In this document: piece after piece, positions 11,576 through 22,358 of the stretch
Layout: every line of letters begins with the position of its first letter
Numbering within the stretch: the stretch's first letter is position 1
From: Puccinellia tenuiflora
Taxonomy: Eukaryota; Streptophyta; Magnoliopsida; Poales; Poaceae
Assembly (NCBI GenBank): GCA_012064385.1
Contig: QRDG01000940.1
Span: forward strand, 186,001-250,000
Reading direction: 5' to 3'
DNA: 64,000 nucleotides
Notes under the pieces: generated by a model
Databases searched by the model: none
The model's input: only the letters and a program-made list of their open reading frames with translations
Told to the model about the DNA's origin: nothing
Translations under genes and position numbers: made by a program

Positions 11576-12560
11576 GATTTTTTTAAAAAAATATTTAAAA
11601 TATTTATTTGAAAAGTAGCATGCTTTTTCAAAAATTTCAGAAAATAGCGCGCCATCGGCATGAGAAACCTGTGGTTTCGGCATGGCTAGTGCCGAAAGAT
11701 ACCTTCCTCCTTTTCCTGTGTAAATTTTTTATTAAAATGAAATTTGTTCAATCGTATCATTTTTCGTGATAATATATACATGAAATATATGCGCGTCGAC
11801 GAGTAGGTTCCATTCCCGTGATCGGTTTCGAGTTTGGTCTAATCTAAATCCTCAATTTTGGATCCAAATTCACAAAAACATTTAATGAATTTGTAAAATT
11901 CGTCGCATTCAGTCGTCCGTTTGAATTTTCCTTTCACGAGTAGATGGATATCACCCTTCCAAATAACTTTCATGTTTTAAATTTTTTATTTTGACGGACA
12001 TATACATATTCTCTGTAGCATGTACGAAACAACAGACGACATATACATATTTCTCTCTAATACGTGTGTTGTTTTGTAGATGCTACAGAGAATATGTATA
12101 TGTCCGTCAAAACAAAAAAGTTAAAACATGAAAATTGTTTATAAGGGTTATATCCATCCACTCATGAAATAAAAATTCAAACGGACGACTGAGTGTGACG
12201 AATTTGACAAAATTCGTCAAATGTTTTTGCGAATTTGGATCCAAAATTAAGAAGTTAGAATAGACCAAACTCGAAACCGATCACGGGAATGGAACCTACT
12301 CGTCCACGCGCATATATTTCATGTATATATTATCATGAAAAATGATACGGCACCTTTGTTCGGTTGCTTTCGGCACTAGCCATGCCGAAACCACAAGTTT
12401 GGTCATGGGTCATACCGAAACCTGGCTTTCGGCCTGGCCCATGCCGAAACCACTGGTTTCGGCACGGCCCATGCCGACGGCGCGCTATTTTTCGAATTTT
12501 TTGAAAAAGCGGACTACTTTTCAAATAAATGTTTAAAATAATATTATTTAAAAAACATTC
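11576..12560. mobile_element. Long foldback element (Mutator-like), about 1 kb hairpin
   Basis: The two halves are inverted copies of each other over about 450-480 bases per arm, with the turn near 12040-12060. For example, GACGGACATATACATATTCT (11993) pairs with AGAATATGTATATGTCCGTC near 12090. The element starts GATTTTTTT and ends AAAAAACATTC. The direct repeat CCGAGAATAG flanks it (11566-11575 and 12561-12570). The right arm also has a short tandem expansion of CATGCCGAAACCACTGGTTTCGG units (12380-12480) that is single in the left arm. It encodes nothing. Confidence 0.75.
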
Positions 12561-12570
12561 CCGAGAATAG

Positions 12571-12687
12571 AGGGTCTCCGAAGGTACAAAGTATCTCGCC
12601 ATCTCGGCGTCAGAGTTCAGGAGGGACCGAGGGAGTGGTAGGAAAACTAGAAGGGGCAGTGTTTTTGGAGGGCATAATTTGGAGGAC
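12571..12687. other. Host flank of the copia element
   Basis: Short unassigned sequence between the foldback element and the copia LTR. Its last five bases AGGAC are the left half of the copia TSD. Confidence 0.4.
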
Positions 12688-12815
12688 TGTTAGAGTCCTC
12701 GTCTCGTATGTCGGATGGCAACCGTGCTGACTAGCTTGGAGTACACGTTAAGCGTCCAAATCGATGACTGCTATGTTTATATGAGTTGTAATTGTAATCG
12801 AATCATGTAACCTGT

Positions 12816-12906
<91 letters not shown>

Positions 12907-12953
12907 GCTGACCCGAGGCAGGCAATCAAGCCGCCCGGTATTTCACAATTACA
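12688..12953 (+). repeat. Copia 5' LTR
   Basis: TG...CA ended LTR of 266 bp, followed directly by TGGTATCAGAT (PBS, 12954). It is about 70 bp longer than the 3' LTR because of a TA repeat expansion. Confidence 0.92.
12822..12902. repeat. (TA)n microsatellite, about 40 units
   Basis: About 80 bases of uninterrupted TA inside the copia 5' LTR. The equivalent place in the 3' LTR (near 37770) has only about five units, so the array changed length after insertion. Confidence 0.97.
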
Positions 12954-13048
12954 TGGTATCAGATAGGTCGATCCTTCCCCTCTAAAATTCGATCTCTAAA
13001 CCGAGCTCTCCCTGTCGCCTCTTTGCTTCGCTCCTCTCCTCAACCACC

Positions 13049-14793
13049 ATGAATGCCGACGACCTCAAGAAGCTCGAAGTGGAGCTCAAGAACCGTGAGT
13101 CTATCATCAAGACGCGCGAGGAAGAACTCGAGCGCCAAGCTGCAGAGAGGGGGAAGTCCGTCGCCGCAACCCCTCTCGCTCCTGCACCCTCTGCCTATGC
13201 CGCTTCCATCAAGAACTATGTCCCCATCACTCTTGATCTCTAGGATTCCAACTACGCCAAGTGGCGTGAATTGTTTCTTGTCGCTCTCGGACACTACGGC
13301 CTCTCTGCTCACGTCTTGTCGGAGCACACCCCATCGGACACCTCCGCCACTTCCGATTAGGGTCGCGATGATTTCACCGTCCTCTCATGGATCTACGGCT
13401 CGATCTCTCTCGAGTTCTTCGGCATCATCATGGCACCCGGCTCCACCGCCAAACAGATATGGGACGCCATTGCCAACCTCTTCCACGACAACAAGAAGAG
13501 CCATGACCTCGCTCTTGATGCAGAGTTCCGCAACACCCCTCAAGGCGACATGACGATCTCTGAGTACTACGCCAAGTTGAAAACCCTCTCTGATGCCCTT
13601 GCCGACGTTGGCCAGCCGATCACTGATGAGACGCTCGTGCTCACCCTCCTTTGAGGTCTTAACGAGCAATATTCGCACATGCGCTCGTTCTTGCCGTTTC
13701 AAGTGCCGTTCCCCTCCTTCCTCCAGACTCGTTCGGCTCTCGTCCTCGAAGAAGCTCAGAAGCGTACCGACGCCAAGAACGCCTCCTCCTCCGCACTCTG
13801 GGCCAGCGGTCAGAGTATCCTCCCTCAAGCAGGTGTCGAGCGCACCCCACCCACCAATGGTGGCTGTGGCACCTACAACGACCAGCGCGCTCCGGCACCT
13901 CCTCCATACCATGTTGGCCGCGGGGGCGGAAACTACCAGCGCGCTCCGGTACCACCTCCATACAATATTGGCCGCGGGGGTGGTAACTTCGGCCGTGGGC
14001 GTGGCTGCGGCGGTCGCGGACGCGGTCGTGATAACACTCTCTGGATGTATAATCCTTGGACCGGGCAGCCGACTGGTGCTCATCTTCAGCAACAGGTGCC
14101 ATCCCCGACTTTCCAAGCTCCGGCGTGGCATGACCCCACCCCTAGGGTCCTCGGTCCTCACCCTGGCGCGCCTCTCCCTCAGGCATACATGGCGCACGAT
14201 CCCTCTACATTGACTCCCGCATCATCATCAGCAAACTACTACGGCCACCACCACATCGACCCCGCCCTCCTCACCGCCCTCAACAACTTGCAGCTCCCTG
14301 GCAACCAAGAGTGGTACATGGATTCCGGCGCATCCTCTCACATGGCATCCGATCCTGGTATACTCTCGATCTCCCGACCCTCCTCTGCTCATTCTGTCAC
14401 CGTTGGTAATGGTGCTTCTCTTCCTATATCTCACATTGGTTCTCACACTATCCCAGCTATCTCCAAACCTCTCTATCTTAATAATGTTCTTGTTGTTCCT
14501 CACATCATTAAAAATCTTCTTTCCGTTCGCAAACTTACTACTGATAATTTCGTCTCCATTGAATTTGACCCATGGGGTTTCTCTGTGAAGGCACTTCCAA
14601 CCCGGACCGAGATTCTTCGATGCAATAGCTCTGGACCTCTCTACCCCTTGTGTCGCTCTACACCACCTGAAGCCCACGTCGCCACCACCTCCCTCGACCT
14701 TTGGCATCGCCGTCTCAGACATCCTGGCCACCACACCATGCAACGTCTTCAATCTTCCCAGAATATTTCATACAATAAAGTCACGTCATCCCT
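13049..14793 (+). pseudogene. Copia gag and start of pol, three in-frame stops
   Basis: One reading frame starts at ATG 13049 just after the LTR/PBS and continues to the insertion point at 14793. In-frame stops are TAG at 13241, TAG at 13358 and TGA at 13652. The first ~200 codons are the copia gag domain (KQIWDAIANLF, ISEYYAKLKTLSDAL). Next is a Gly/Arg-rich stretch (GRGGGNYQRAP, GRGRGCGGRGRGRD) in place of a classical zinc knuckle. The protease follows, with active-site MDSGASSHMA near 14320. The segment ends in the GAG-pre-integrase region (DLWHRRLRHPGHH). The integrase zinc-binding motif is cut by the insertion and resumes at 34974. It acts in capsid assembly and polyprotein processing in intact relatives. 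Confidence 0.88.
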
Positions 14794-15801
14794 TGATAAC
14801 CCACAAGTGTAGGGGATCGCAACAGTCTTCACGGGTAGTATAACCCAATTTATTGATTCGACTCAAGGGGAGCCAAAGAATACTTAGAGGTCTTTGCAGC
14901 TGAGTTGTCAATTCAGCCACACCTGGAGAAGCACAAGTAACACAAGAGAGGTGAAAGCAACAGTGATTTGAGAACAATAGTAACAGTAACACGAAAACAA
15001 TGATGGAGAAATATGGACCGGGGTTCATAGTTTCACTAGTGGCGGCTCTCCTAAGCAAATAATCATGCATTGGGTGAACAAATTACAGTTGGGCAATTGA
15101 TAGAATTGCACTAATTAATTAATTAATTATGACAAAGCATTCAGTTTATCAATCATACGTACGCATGTATTCCATATATAGTTGTAACTACTCGCAATGA
15201 GAATTCGCACAACATCTTTTGTCCTGCCATCTGGTTTCAGCCGGGCCAATTAAGGAACAAATGGCAATTAAGGTGTTCCTTTTAATAGAACACCGGAGCA
15301 AAGCATTAACACACAATGAACACATGTAATCCTCAAGTTACTAACCATTCCCATCGATGTCCCCGTTTCTGTCACTCGAGGTCTCCGGTTCCGGACTAAT
15401 AACAGGTGCATACAACTTGTAGATACGATCTAAGCATCAATTATATTCATGCAAACATAACGCGCCCAAATCTAAAATCATGCCACTCGTGCACTAGTGA
15501 CAAGCATTAATCATAACAACATTGCAGCATGCAACAACAATTCATAAATATAAATAATCTGATCATAATGTGCCAATCCATCGGATCCCAACAAACACAA
15601 CGCATATTACATCGGATTGATCTCGATCATGTAGGGCAGCTCACGAGAACATGGTATTGAACAACAAGGGGGAGAGAGTACCATCTAGCTACTGCTACAA
15701 ACCCGTAGTCCACGGGGGAACTACTCACAACTCATCCCGGAGGCAGCGGTGGTGGTGAAGATGGCTTCGGGGGCCAATCCCCGTCCCGACAGGGTGCCGG
15801 A

Positions 15802-16273
15802 TGACGAGGCTGGGACTCGGCAAATCCCTGGGTCAAGTACCCCGGGTTGATTGAGGGGGAGAGAGATGAGCGCTGGTGATCACGACGGCTAACAGGCGAG
15901 GCGTTTACCCAGGTTCAGGCTCCCGGAGGATAAAACCCTACTTCCTGCTTGTCTGGTATTGATGTTGAGTGTGGCTACAATGGCGAGATTGCAATCTCTC
16001 TAGGGTTTGAGATGGCGGCTATGAGCGTGAGCATATGTGTTGGCGTTACCCTAGACGAGGGACCCTCCTAGCCTTTATATGGTAGGCTAGGTCTCGGGTG
16101 AACGGTGCCGATGGCACTTACAAGACGATCGAGGCTGATGACCTAACGTCGACTATCTTGGGCCGCACGTCATCCTCCTTGGGCCTTCCTTGGGCCCTCG
16201 TCATCAAGGCAGATGTTCTTGGCGTGACCCAGGTACCACCACCGTGGGGTAGTCAAAGAGTGACCCCACGACA
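15802..16273 (-). repeat. Tat-1 3' LTR
   Basis: On the minus strand it begins TGTCGTGGGGTCACTCTT and ends CAGCCTCGTCA. The polypurine tract CTCGGGGGCTAC directly precedes it on the minus strand (16274-16285). Confidence 0.93.
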
Positions 16274-17025
16274 GTAGCCCCCGAGTGCTTAGTCGAATCG
16301 TAGAGTCGGGTAAAGGACTCCTTCCTTCTGGGCACGCCACCAGGTTCCTGAAAGGAACAAATAAAATTGGTCGACTCCGGCCGTTCAGGGCTTATGGAGG
16401 ATTCCTTAGTCGAAACATCGACTGCAGGGTACAAACTGCGAGTATTGCTTTGGTCGGTGATTTTTCGACTGCGATTGTTCTGAGTCTTTTGGGAGCGCGT
16501 ACAGCGCTCCCGATGGGAGTAGCCCCCGAGATTAAGCTGAATTGCTTGCAATTGAGGTTAAACTCAATTTTTTCCTCAGTCGAAAAGCCCGCTCCCGATG
16601 GGAGTAAAGAAGAGACTCGTGCTGAGGAGTCGCAACTGGCTTTGCGTGACTTACTTTGTACTCGGCCGGTTTGGCTTACTACTTTGAGTATTACTCAGCT
16701 CATGGAGCTTACTGAATTTCTTTTCTACTCGAATGGACTTGTCAAGTCTACTCAGCTCTTAAAGCTTACTGTATCTTTGTTGCACTCGAATGAATTATCC
16801 GGGTGCTCCATCAGCCTGTTGGCTTACTTGCTACGCCTCCGCAGGTGACGTCAGTGCTGACGTTTTTGGCACACTCTGTGTCCGATGGGACATGACAGGG
16901 TGGTCCCAGTGTCAGTATTGACTGATCTGACTGTTGGGCGCGATATTTTCGCGGCGTGATGATGGCGCCTCGATTCCCACGCGTAGTGGGCGGCGTGGCT
17001 GGCGACGGTTGCTATCTCTACGCGA
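16274..17025. other. Tat-1 3' non-coding region
   Basis: No gene on the Tat-1 sense strand. It contains GCTCCCGATGGGAGTAGCCCCCGAG and GCCTGTTGGCTTAC motifs, whose inverted counterparts occur at 32870-33140 in the non-autonomous element. It probably serves as 3' UTR of the retrotransposon and as upstream region of the antisense gene. Confidence 0.6.
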
Positions 17026-17107
17026 CACGTGGACGGCCAGATGAGGTTGTGGAGAGCGGTTTCGTGGGGAACGGCCAGGATGAACTGACCCCGCGGTATA
17101 TATTTTT
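17026..17107 (+). promoter_or_regulatory. Antisense promoter: G-box and TATA box
   Basis: A perfect CACGTG (17026-17031) lies about 70 bases upstream of GGTATATATTTTTC (about 17095-17107). The latter is about 100 bases before the ATG at 17208. The spacing fits a plant core promoter driving the plus-strand antisense gene. Inferred from motifs only. Confidence 0.45.
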
Positions 17108-17207
17108 CGCCGCGGTGGGGAACAATTCATCCCATCCCCATTTCGCCGTCGTCTCCACTGCTCTCTCCTCCATTGCTGCTCCTTTGTCAGATTCTTCTCC
17201 ACCCTCC

Positions 17208-19871
17208 ATGAGCAAGGTCACGATGAAGAGGGGGAAGTCTGCCGCCGACGCCATCGCCGCCGCCGAGGCTAGGGTGATGAAGAAGCCCGACGGCGACTGG
17301 GCGAAGTCATCGGTGAAGAAGGCTGACCTCGAGGCCCTCCGCACGCAGGGGCTGTTGCCGCCGGCGGACCAGGCGGCGGTGCGCGCTCCAGGAAAGGAGG
17401 TATTTCCCGCTCCCCGCGAGGGGGAACGCGTTTGCTTCGTGGATTTTCTTCCGCGGGGTTTCGGGTTCCCTCTCCACGATTTTGTTCGTGGTCTCCTGCA
17501 TGCTTAATTGCTTATGGGATTCAGATCCACGATCTGACTCCCAATAGCGTCTTGAGCATCGCGAGCTTTATCGTGCTCTGCGAGTGTTTCCTGGGAATCT
17601 CTCCCAACTGGCTACTGTGGAAGTCGCTGTTCCTCGTGAGGAGGAACGTTGCGAAGAGCAAGCAGGTGTATCCAGTCGGCGGCTTCGGCATCCAGGTGCG
17701 TGGCGACACCACCTACTTTCAGATGAAGAAATCCGACTCCGTCCAGGGCTGGCGGAAGAAGTGGTTTTACATCAGGTGCGACCAAGAAGGGCTTCCCGAC
17801 TTTGTGGCTGATCGCGCGTTGCGGAAGACGAACACGTGGGCGCACCCGTTGTCGAAGGAAGACAAGGAGGCGACCAAGCCTTTGCTGACGCTCCTTCGTG
17901 GCCTTCTGAAGAGCCTTGGGTGCGAGACAGGTGGAGTGCACCTTATTGCCACCTTCTACAGGCTCCGAGTGCAGCCGCTCCGCAGTCGCATCCAACCAAT
18001 GTGGGCGCGTGAAGGTGGCGATGAGCTCGATGATGACGAAGTCGAGTCGAAGGTGAGGAGCATCACCAGCCTCCGAGCCGCGGACCCGTGCAACGTCAAG
18101 TGCCCAGTCGAGCCGTATGGCCCCAACATCCTGTGCCTGAGGTGAGCATTGTGTACTTTGCTCTTTTCTTGCGTTTTCTTCAGTCGAATCGTTTTGCCTG
18201 ACTCGAATACTTCATTTGCTGACAGGTTCGCTCGAGATATGTTAGCCTTCCTCCACTGATGGAGAACGGACCTCACGAAGAGGCAGAGGTCCCGGAGGAG
18301 GACGAGGATGATGACGATGAACTTCCCTCCGCCACCTCTCCGAGTGAAGAGGTAGTGGAGGACGATGAAGATGAAGAGCCGCTGCAGAAGCGACAGAGGC
18401 GAAGAAGTGGCGACTCCGCCTCGGCGTCGTCGCCCTTGAAGGAAACGGCTGTGGAGGACAAGGAGGAGACGAGCGGGTCATCCTCGGGTGCTAGGCACAC
18501 GAGCGACCTGGCGGAGCCTTCGGTCGTGCCTCCCCTCAGCTCTGCACCGCCGACTGAATTCGCAAGGATGCCCTCCGTTTCCTTGGGCAGCGAAGATGAT
18601 CTGGATGTCACCAGGTTAGTCTTGGAACTATCGCCTTGTTTTGTCGAGTGCACTTTTTGACTTTGCGAGTCCTTGAATTGAGTTATCTTGTCGCAGCGAC
18701 CGTACTGGCGCTGTTGGTTCTTCGCCTCCAGAGATGGAGCACACTTCTGCTCCCGTGTTCGAGCTGACTGCGAAGACGACCGAAGAAGAGCCACAGGCGG
18801 GTGATGCTTTGACCTTGAAAGCTTCGACCTCCTCCGTGCCAGAAAAAACTGCTGATGCGACCCCGGTGAACGCTGGGTTGCTTGAGCATGTAAGTGTCCC
18901 TTAACTCAGTCTGTAAAATCTGTATCGGGTGCGCGAACAGCGCTCCCGATGGGAGTAGCCCCCGAAGATGTGCGTGACTAGAATAGTCGGGCGCAGATTG
19001 ATGTCTAGTGTTTCCTGCAGCCGTATTATCGCCAGCAGATGGAGGGAGCCGCCACCTTCGTTCGCATGGAGCAGGAAAGGAATCAACTCCGCACTGCTCT
19101 GGAGCAGGCGAAAGGTGAGTGTGGACCCTTGTGTTCGAGGGGTGCTTCGACTATCTTCATTGTTGACTTTGCTCCGGTGATCCACAGGCAAGAGGGAGAG
19201 CATGGCGAAGCGGGTCGCGGAGCTAGAGAAATCACTGGGTGAAGCCCAAGAGCATGAGCGAACCCGGGATGATCTGGAGAAGACCCAAGTTGAACACTTG
19301 CTCACACTCTCCGATGCTATTGGAAGTAAGTATCTCGGCTCATTGCCTACTTTGCTTTTTGTCGACTGCGGAAGCCTTACGGATGTGGATTTCTTTTGGA
19401 GCAGAGACTTGCGGAGGTGCTCCTCCAGAAGGAACTTCCAGTGCCAATGTCGGCTTGATAGAGGCTGTTGGCTTCATCGACCGCATCTGCGCGTATGCCT
19501 CGACGGCGCTACAGAAGTCGACAGGCGCTTTGGCGACTGTGCACCAGAGCATCTTCCCCAGCCAGCTACCGCCGGTCGTTGTTGACGCGCTTGTGGCTCC
19601 GTTTGAAGGCAACGCGACCACCATGGCGGACTACACGCGTGCGCAGACGGTACGCGGCTCAGAGCTCACTTTCCAGCTACTACTTGGTCACCAAGTCCCA
19701 GGTGATTTTGAGAAGGTTGTCAGCGACTTCCCTCGGAGGCCTGATGGCAGAACCGCGTCCCTTAGCGGTGTGAAGGCGCGGGCGAGTCAACTGGCAGCGA
19801 AGTTGATTGCCACCTTCGAGAAGAAAATCGCCAAGGCTGCAGAGTTGGCCGCTAGGAAGAGCCGTTCTTAG
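17208..19871 (+). CDS. Tat-1 antisense multi-exon gene (plant transposon-associated protein)
   Basis: Six exons can be assembled: 17208-18141, 18226-18614, 18697-18889, 19021-19114, 19188-19325, 19405-19871. All introns are GT-AG, with good donors (GTGAGC, GTTAGT, GTAAGT, GTGAGT, GTAAGT) and phase-compatible joins. Exon 1 carries a domain I recognise as the plant 'putative gypsy-type transposon' family (Transposase_28): LHDFVRGLLHA, IQIHDLTPNSVLSIASFIVLCECFLGI, LFLVRR. Exon 2 is acidic and low-complexity; exons 4-5 form a coiled coil (VAELEKSLGEAQEHERTRDDLEK); the last exon is helical and ends KKIAKAAELAARKSRS. It runs opposite to gag-pol. This copy is damaged: an 8-base insertion near 17503-17511 shifts the frame, and about one base is lost near 18256. 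Function is unknown. Confidence 0.75.
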
Positions 19872-20078
19872 TCGGAGTCTGCGATGTAGACTCCTTTATT
19901 TTAAGATTCTTCTACTCTTGATCTTGGTCTGTAATGAACCATATAGTTTGCGGGTCTTCTGGCCGCGAACATGCTGATGTTGAAATGTGAATTTGTGCCT
20001 TCGTGTCTTCTGTCGTATTTATGCTAGACTGAATGTGCTCTTTTCCTTGCTTGACACTGTCGAACTTGGCAGTCTGAG
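19872..20078. other. Intergenic gap between the two antisense genes
   Basis: AT-rich sequence with a possible acceptor TTGGCAG at 20065-20071, just before ATG 20079. The second gene may therefore have an upstream non-coding exon, or be joined by splicing to the first. Confidence 0.4.
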
Positions 20079-20934
20079 ATGGGCGAGGCTCCTGAGGTCG
20101 CTGGAACTACTGGTGCGGGTGAGGATGAGGACGCCTCTTCGGCTGCACCCACTCGCCATTATCGTCGAGCTCCTCCAGCCCCTGTGCGAAGCGTGAATGA
20201 TCAACGAGTGATCACCTACATGAGGAACAAGGTTGTTGAGCTCGAGTCGAAGCTGAAGGTTGCCGAGTTGGAGTTGGAGCGCTTGAAGTCATGGCCCGCT
20301 GCGCCGTTCTCCCAGCGTGAGGAATTCCTTCTTGGCCAGATAGACTTGATCAGTCGACAGCTGCAAGGTTGGGCTTCTAGCGCTTTGCTTCGGCTTCTTT
20401 ATGCTTTCACTGTTCTAAGTGCTGGGTCTTGATGCAGATGTGAATTCTGACTGGAAGGCCGAGCAGAGTCGAGTTGATGAGCGGGTGGAAAAGGAGGCCG
20501 CCAGTGACTCACCTGAAGAGCGTACGTTTTGGTTGAATAAATCCAAAGGCAGTGTACTGTCTAGAATGCTGTATCGCACCTGGCGGGCTGCTTTGCTCCT
20601 GGAAGGTTGTAGAAAGACCCTCTTCCAGGTCAACAAGGTGTACATTCCGCACAACGAGCAGCCTAATGGACTGGCTGCGCTGCTGGAGAGATTCCGCGAA
20701 GGCAAGGCGTTGAAGTAAGTCGTGCACGCCCAGCTTGTTGGCGGGACGAACGTGGCGCTGGCGTACATTCGAATGCACCGGCCTCACCTTCCCTTGAACA
20801 AGGTGCTTGACGGCTTGCCTGGAACAGATGACTACGCCGATACCCTTGCGGCTGCGCGTCAGATGATTCAACGGGTCCAGAACTTCAGTGAGCAACTTGT
20901 AGGGCCACTCGATGCGCCAAAGATGAGCCTGTAG
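20079..20934 (+). CDS. Tat-1 second antisense gene, two exons
   Basis: Exon 20079-20367 encodes an N-terminal acidic segment followed by a coiled coil (MRNKVVELESKLKVAELELERLKSW). The intron 20368-20437 is GT-AG and keeps frame. The second exon 20438-20934 reads NSDWKAEQSRVDERVEKEA, VLSRMLYRTWRAALLLEG, then after an in-frame TAA at 20716 continues open (VALAYIRMHRPHLPLNKVLDGL) to TAG at 20932. The continued frame suggests the TAA is a recent mutation. A GTAAGT overlaps it, but no sensible acceptor follows at intron-like distance. No family recognised. It lies next to and in the same direction as the Transposase_28-like gene. Confidence 0.6.
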
Positions 20935-21059
20935 AGTAAGACTACCAGACTGCTGTTGTGTAGCATTAGTTTGTAAAAGATATTTTTCCCAAGTGGGAGC
21001 ATGAGTGTATGCATGCCGAGGTGGGGGTAGACTCCGAGTGAGTAAATTGTATCTTGTAG

Positions 21060-22312
21060 ACTTCTGTAAACCTGTATGGCGCAGCCCCCGAGCGGATCGA
21101 GTGCGGCCGACGTGTGTCGAGTCAGGCCTGTGCGGCGCAGCCCCCGAGTGCTTCGAGTGCGGCCGAGGCATTTTCGAGTCAGACCTGTGCGGCGCAGCCC
21201 CCGAGTGCGTCGGGTGCGGCCTAGGATGTTGACTTAGACCTGTACGGCGTAGCCCCCGAGTGCGTCGGGTGGCGGCCGAGGATTTTTCGAGTTAGCCCTG
21301 TATGGCGCAGCCCCCGAGTGCGTCGGGTGGCGACCTAGGTTGACTTAGACCTGTACGGCGCAGCCCCCGAGTGCGTCGGGTGGCGGCCGAGGATTTTTCG
21401 AGTTTAGACCTATATGGCGCAGCCCCCGAGTGCGTCAGGTGGCGGCCTAGGTTTTGACTTAGACCTGTACAGCGCAGCCCCCGAGTGGTTCGGGTGGCGG
21501 CCGAGGATTTTCGAGTTGAACCTGTATGGCGCAGCCCCCGAGTGCGTCAGGTGGCGGCCTAGGTTTGGACTTAGACCTGTACAGCGCAGCCCCCGAGTGG
21601 TTCGGGTGGCGGCCGAGGATTTTCGAGTTGAACCTGTATGGCGCAGCCCCCGAGTGCGTCAGGTGGCGGCCTAGGTTTTGACTTAGACCTGTACAGCGCA
21701 GCCCCCGAGTGGTTCGGGTGGCAGCCGAGGATTTTCGAGTTGAACCTATATGGCGCGGCTGTGGCGGCCTAGGTTTTGACTTAGACCTGTAAAACGCAGC
21801 CCCCGAGTGGTTCGGGTGGCGGCCGAGGATTTTTGGGTTGGACCTGCATGGCGCAGCCCCCGAGTGCGTCAGGTGGCGGCCTAGGTTTTGACTTAGACCT
21901 GTATAGCGCAGCCCCCGAGTGGTTCGGGTGGCGGCCGAGGATTTTCGAGTTGAACCTGTATGGCACGGCTGTGGCGGCCTAGGTTTTGACTTAGACCTGT
22001 ACAACGCAGCCCCCGAGTGGTTCGGGTGGCGGCCGAGGATTTTCGGGTTGGACCTGCATGGCGCAGCCCCCGAGTGCGTCAGGTGGCGGCCTAGGTTTTG
22101 ACTTAGACCTGTACAGCGCAGCCCCCGAGTGGTTCGGGTGGCGGCCGAGGATTTTCGAGTTGAACCTGTATGGCGCGGCTGTGGCGTCCTAGGTTTTGAC
22201 TTAGACCTGTACAGCGCAGCCCCCGAGTGGTTCGGGTGGCGGCCGAGGATTTTCGGGTTGGACCTGCATGGCGCAGCCCCCGAGTGCGTCAGGTGGCGGA
22301 CTAGGTTTATGT
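21060..22312. repeat. Tat-1 minisatellite, about 55-57 bp units in 112-bp dimers
   Basis: About twenty units containing GGCGCAGCCCCCGAGTG. Two unit types alternate: one with GCGTCAGGTGGCGGCCTAGGTT and one with GGTTCGGGTGGCGGCCGAGG. Several dimers have a shortened unit (GCGGCTGTGGCGGCCTAGG). It lies between the 3' end of pol and the antisense genes. Long open frames on both strands here are produced by the repeat. Confidence 0.92.
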
Positions 22313-22358
22313 TGCTTGCTGATGAAAGCAGAGGGGAGAGCTTGTTCCTCAAATCACT

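Noticed and set aside
13385..14752. Minus-strand frames of 147-270 codons over the copia gag
   Set aside because: Shadows of the plus-strand gag/protease, which has recognisable motifs.
20715..20735. GTAAGT as a splice donor in the second antisense gene
   Set aside because: The only nearby acceptor is about 20 bases away, too short for a plant intron; the frame also continues uninterrupted after the TAA.
21459..22352. 297-codon minus-strand frame with repeated HSGAAP-type units
   Set aside because: Product of the Tat-1 minisatellite; no start context or domain.
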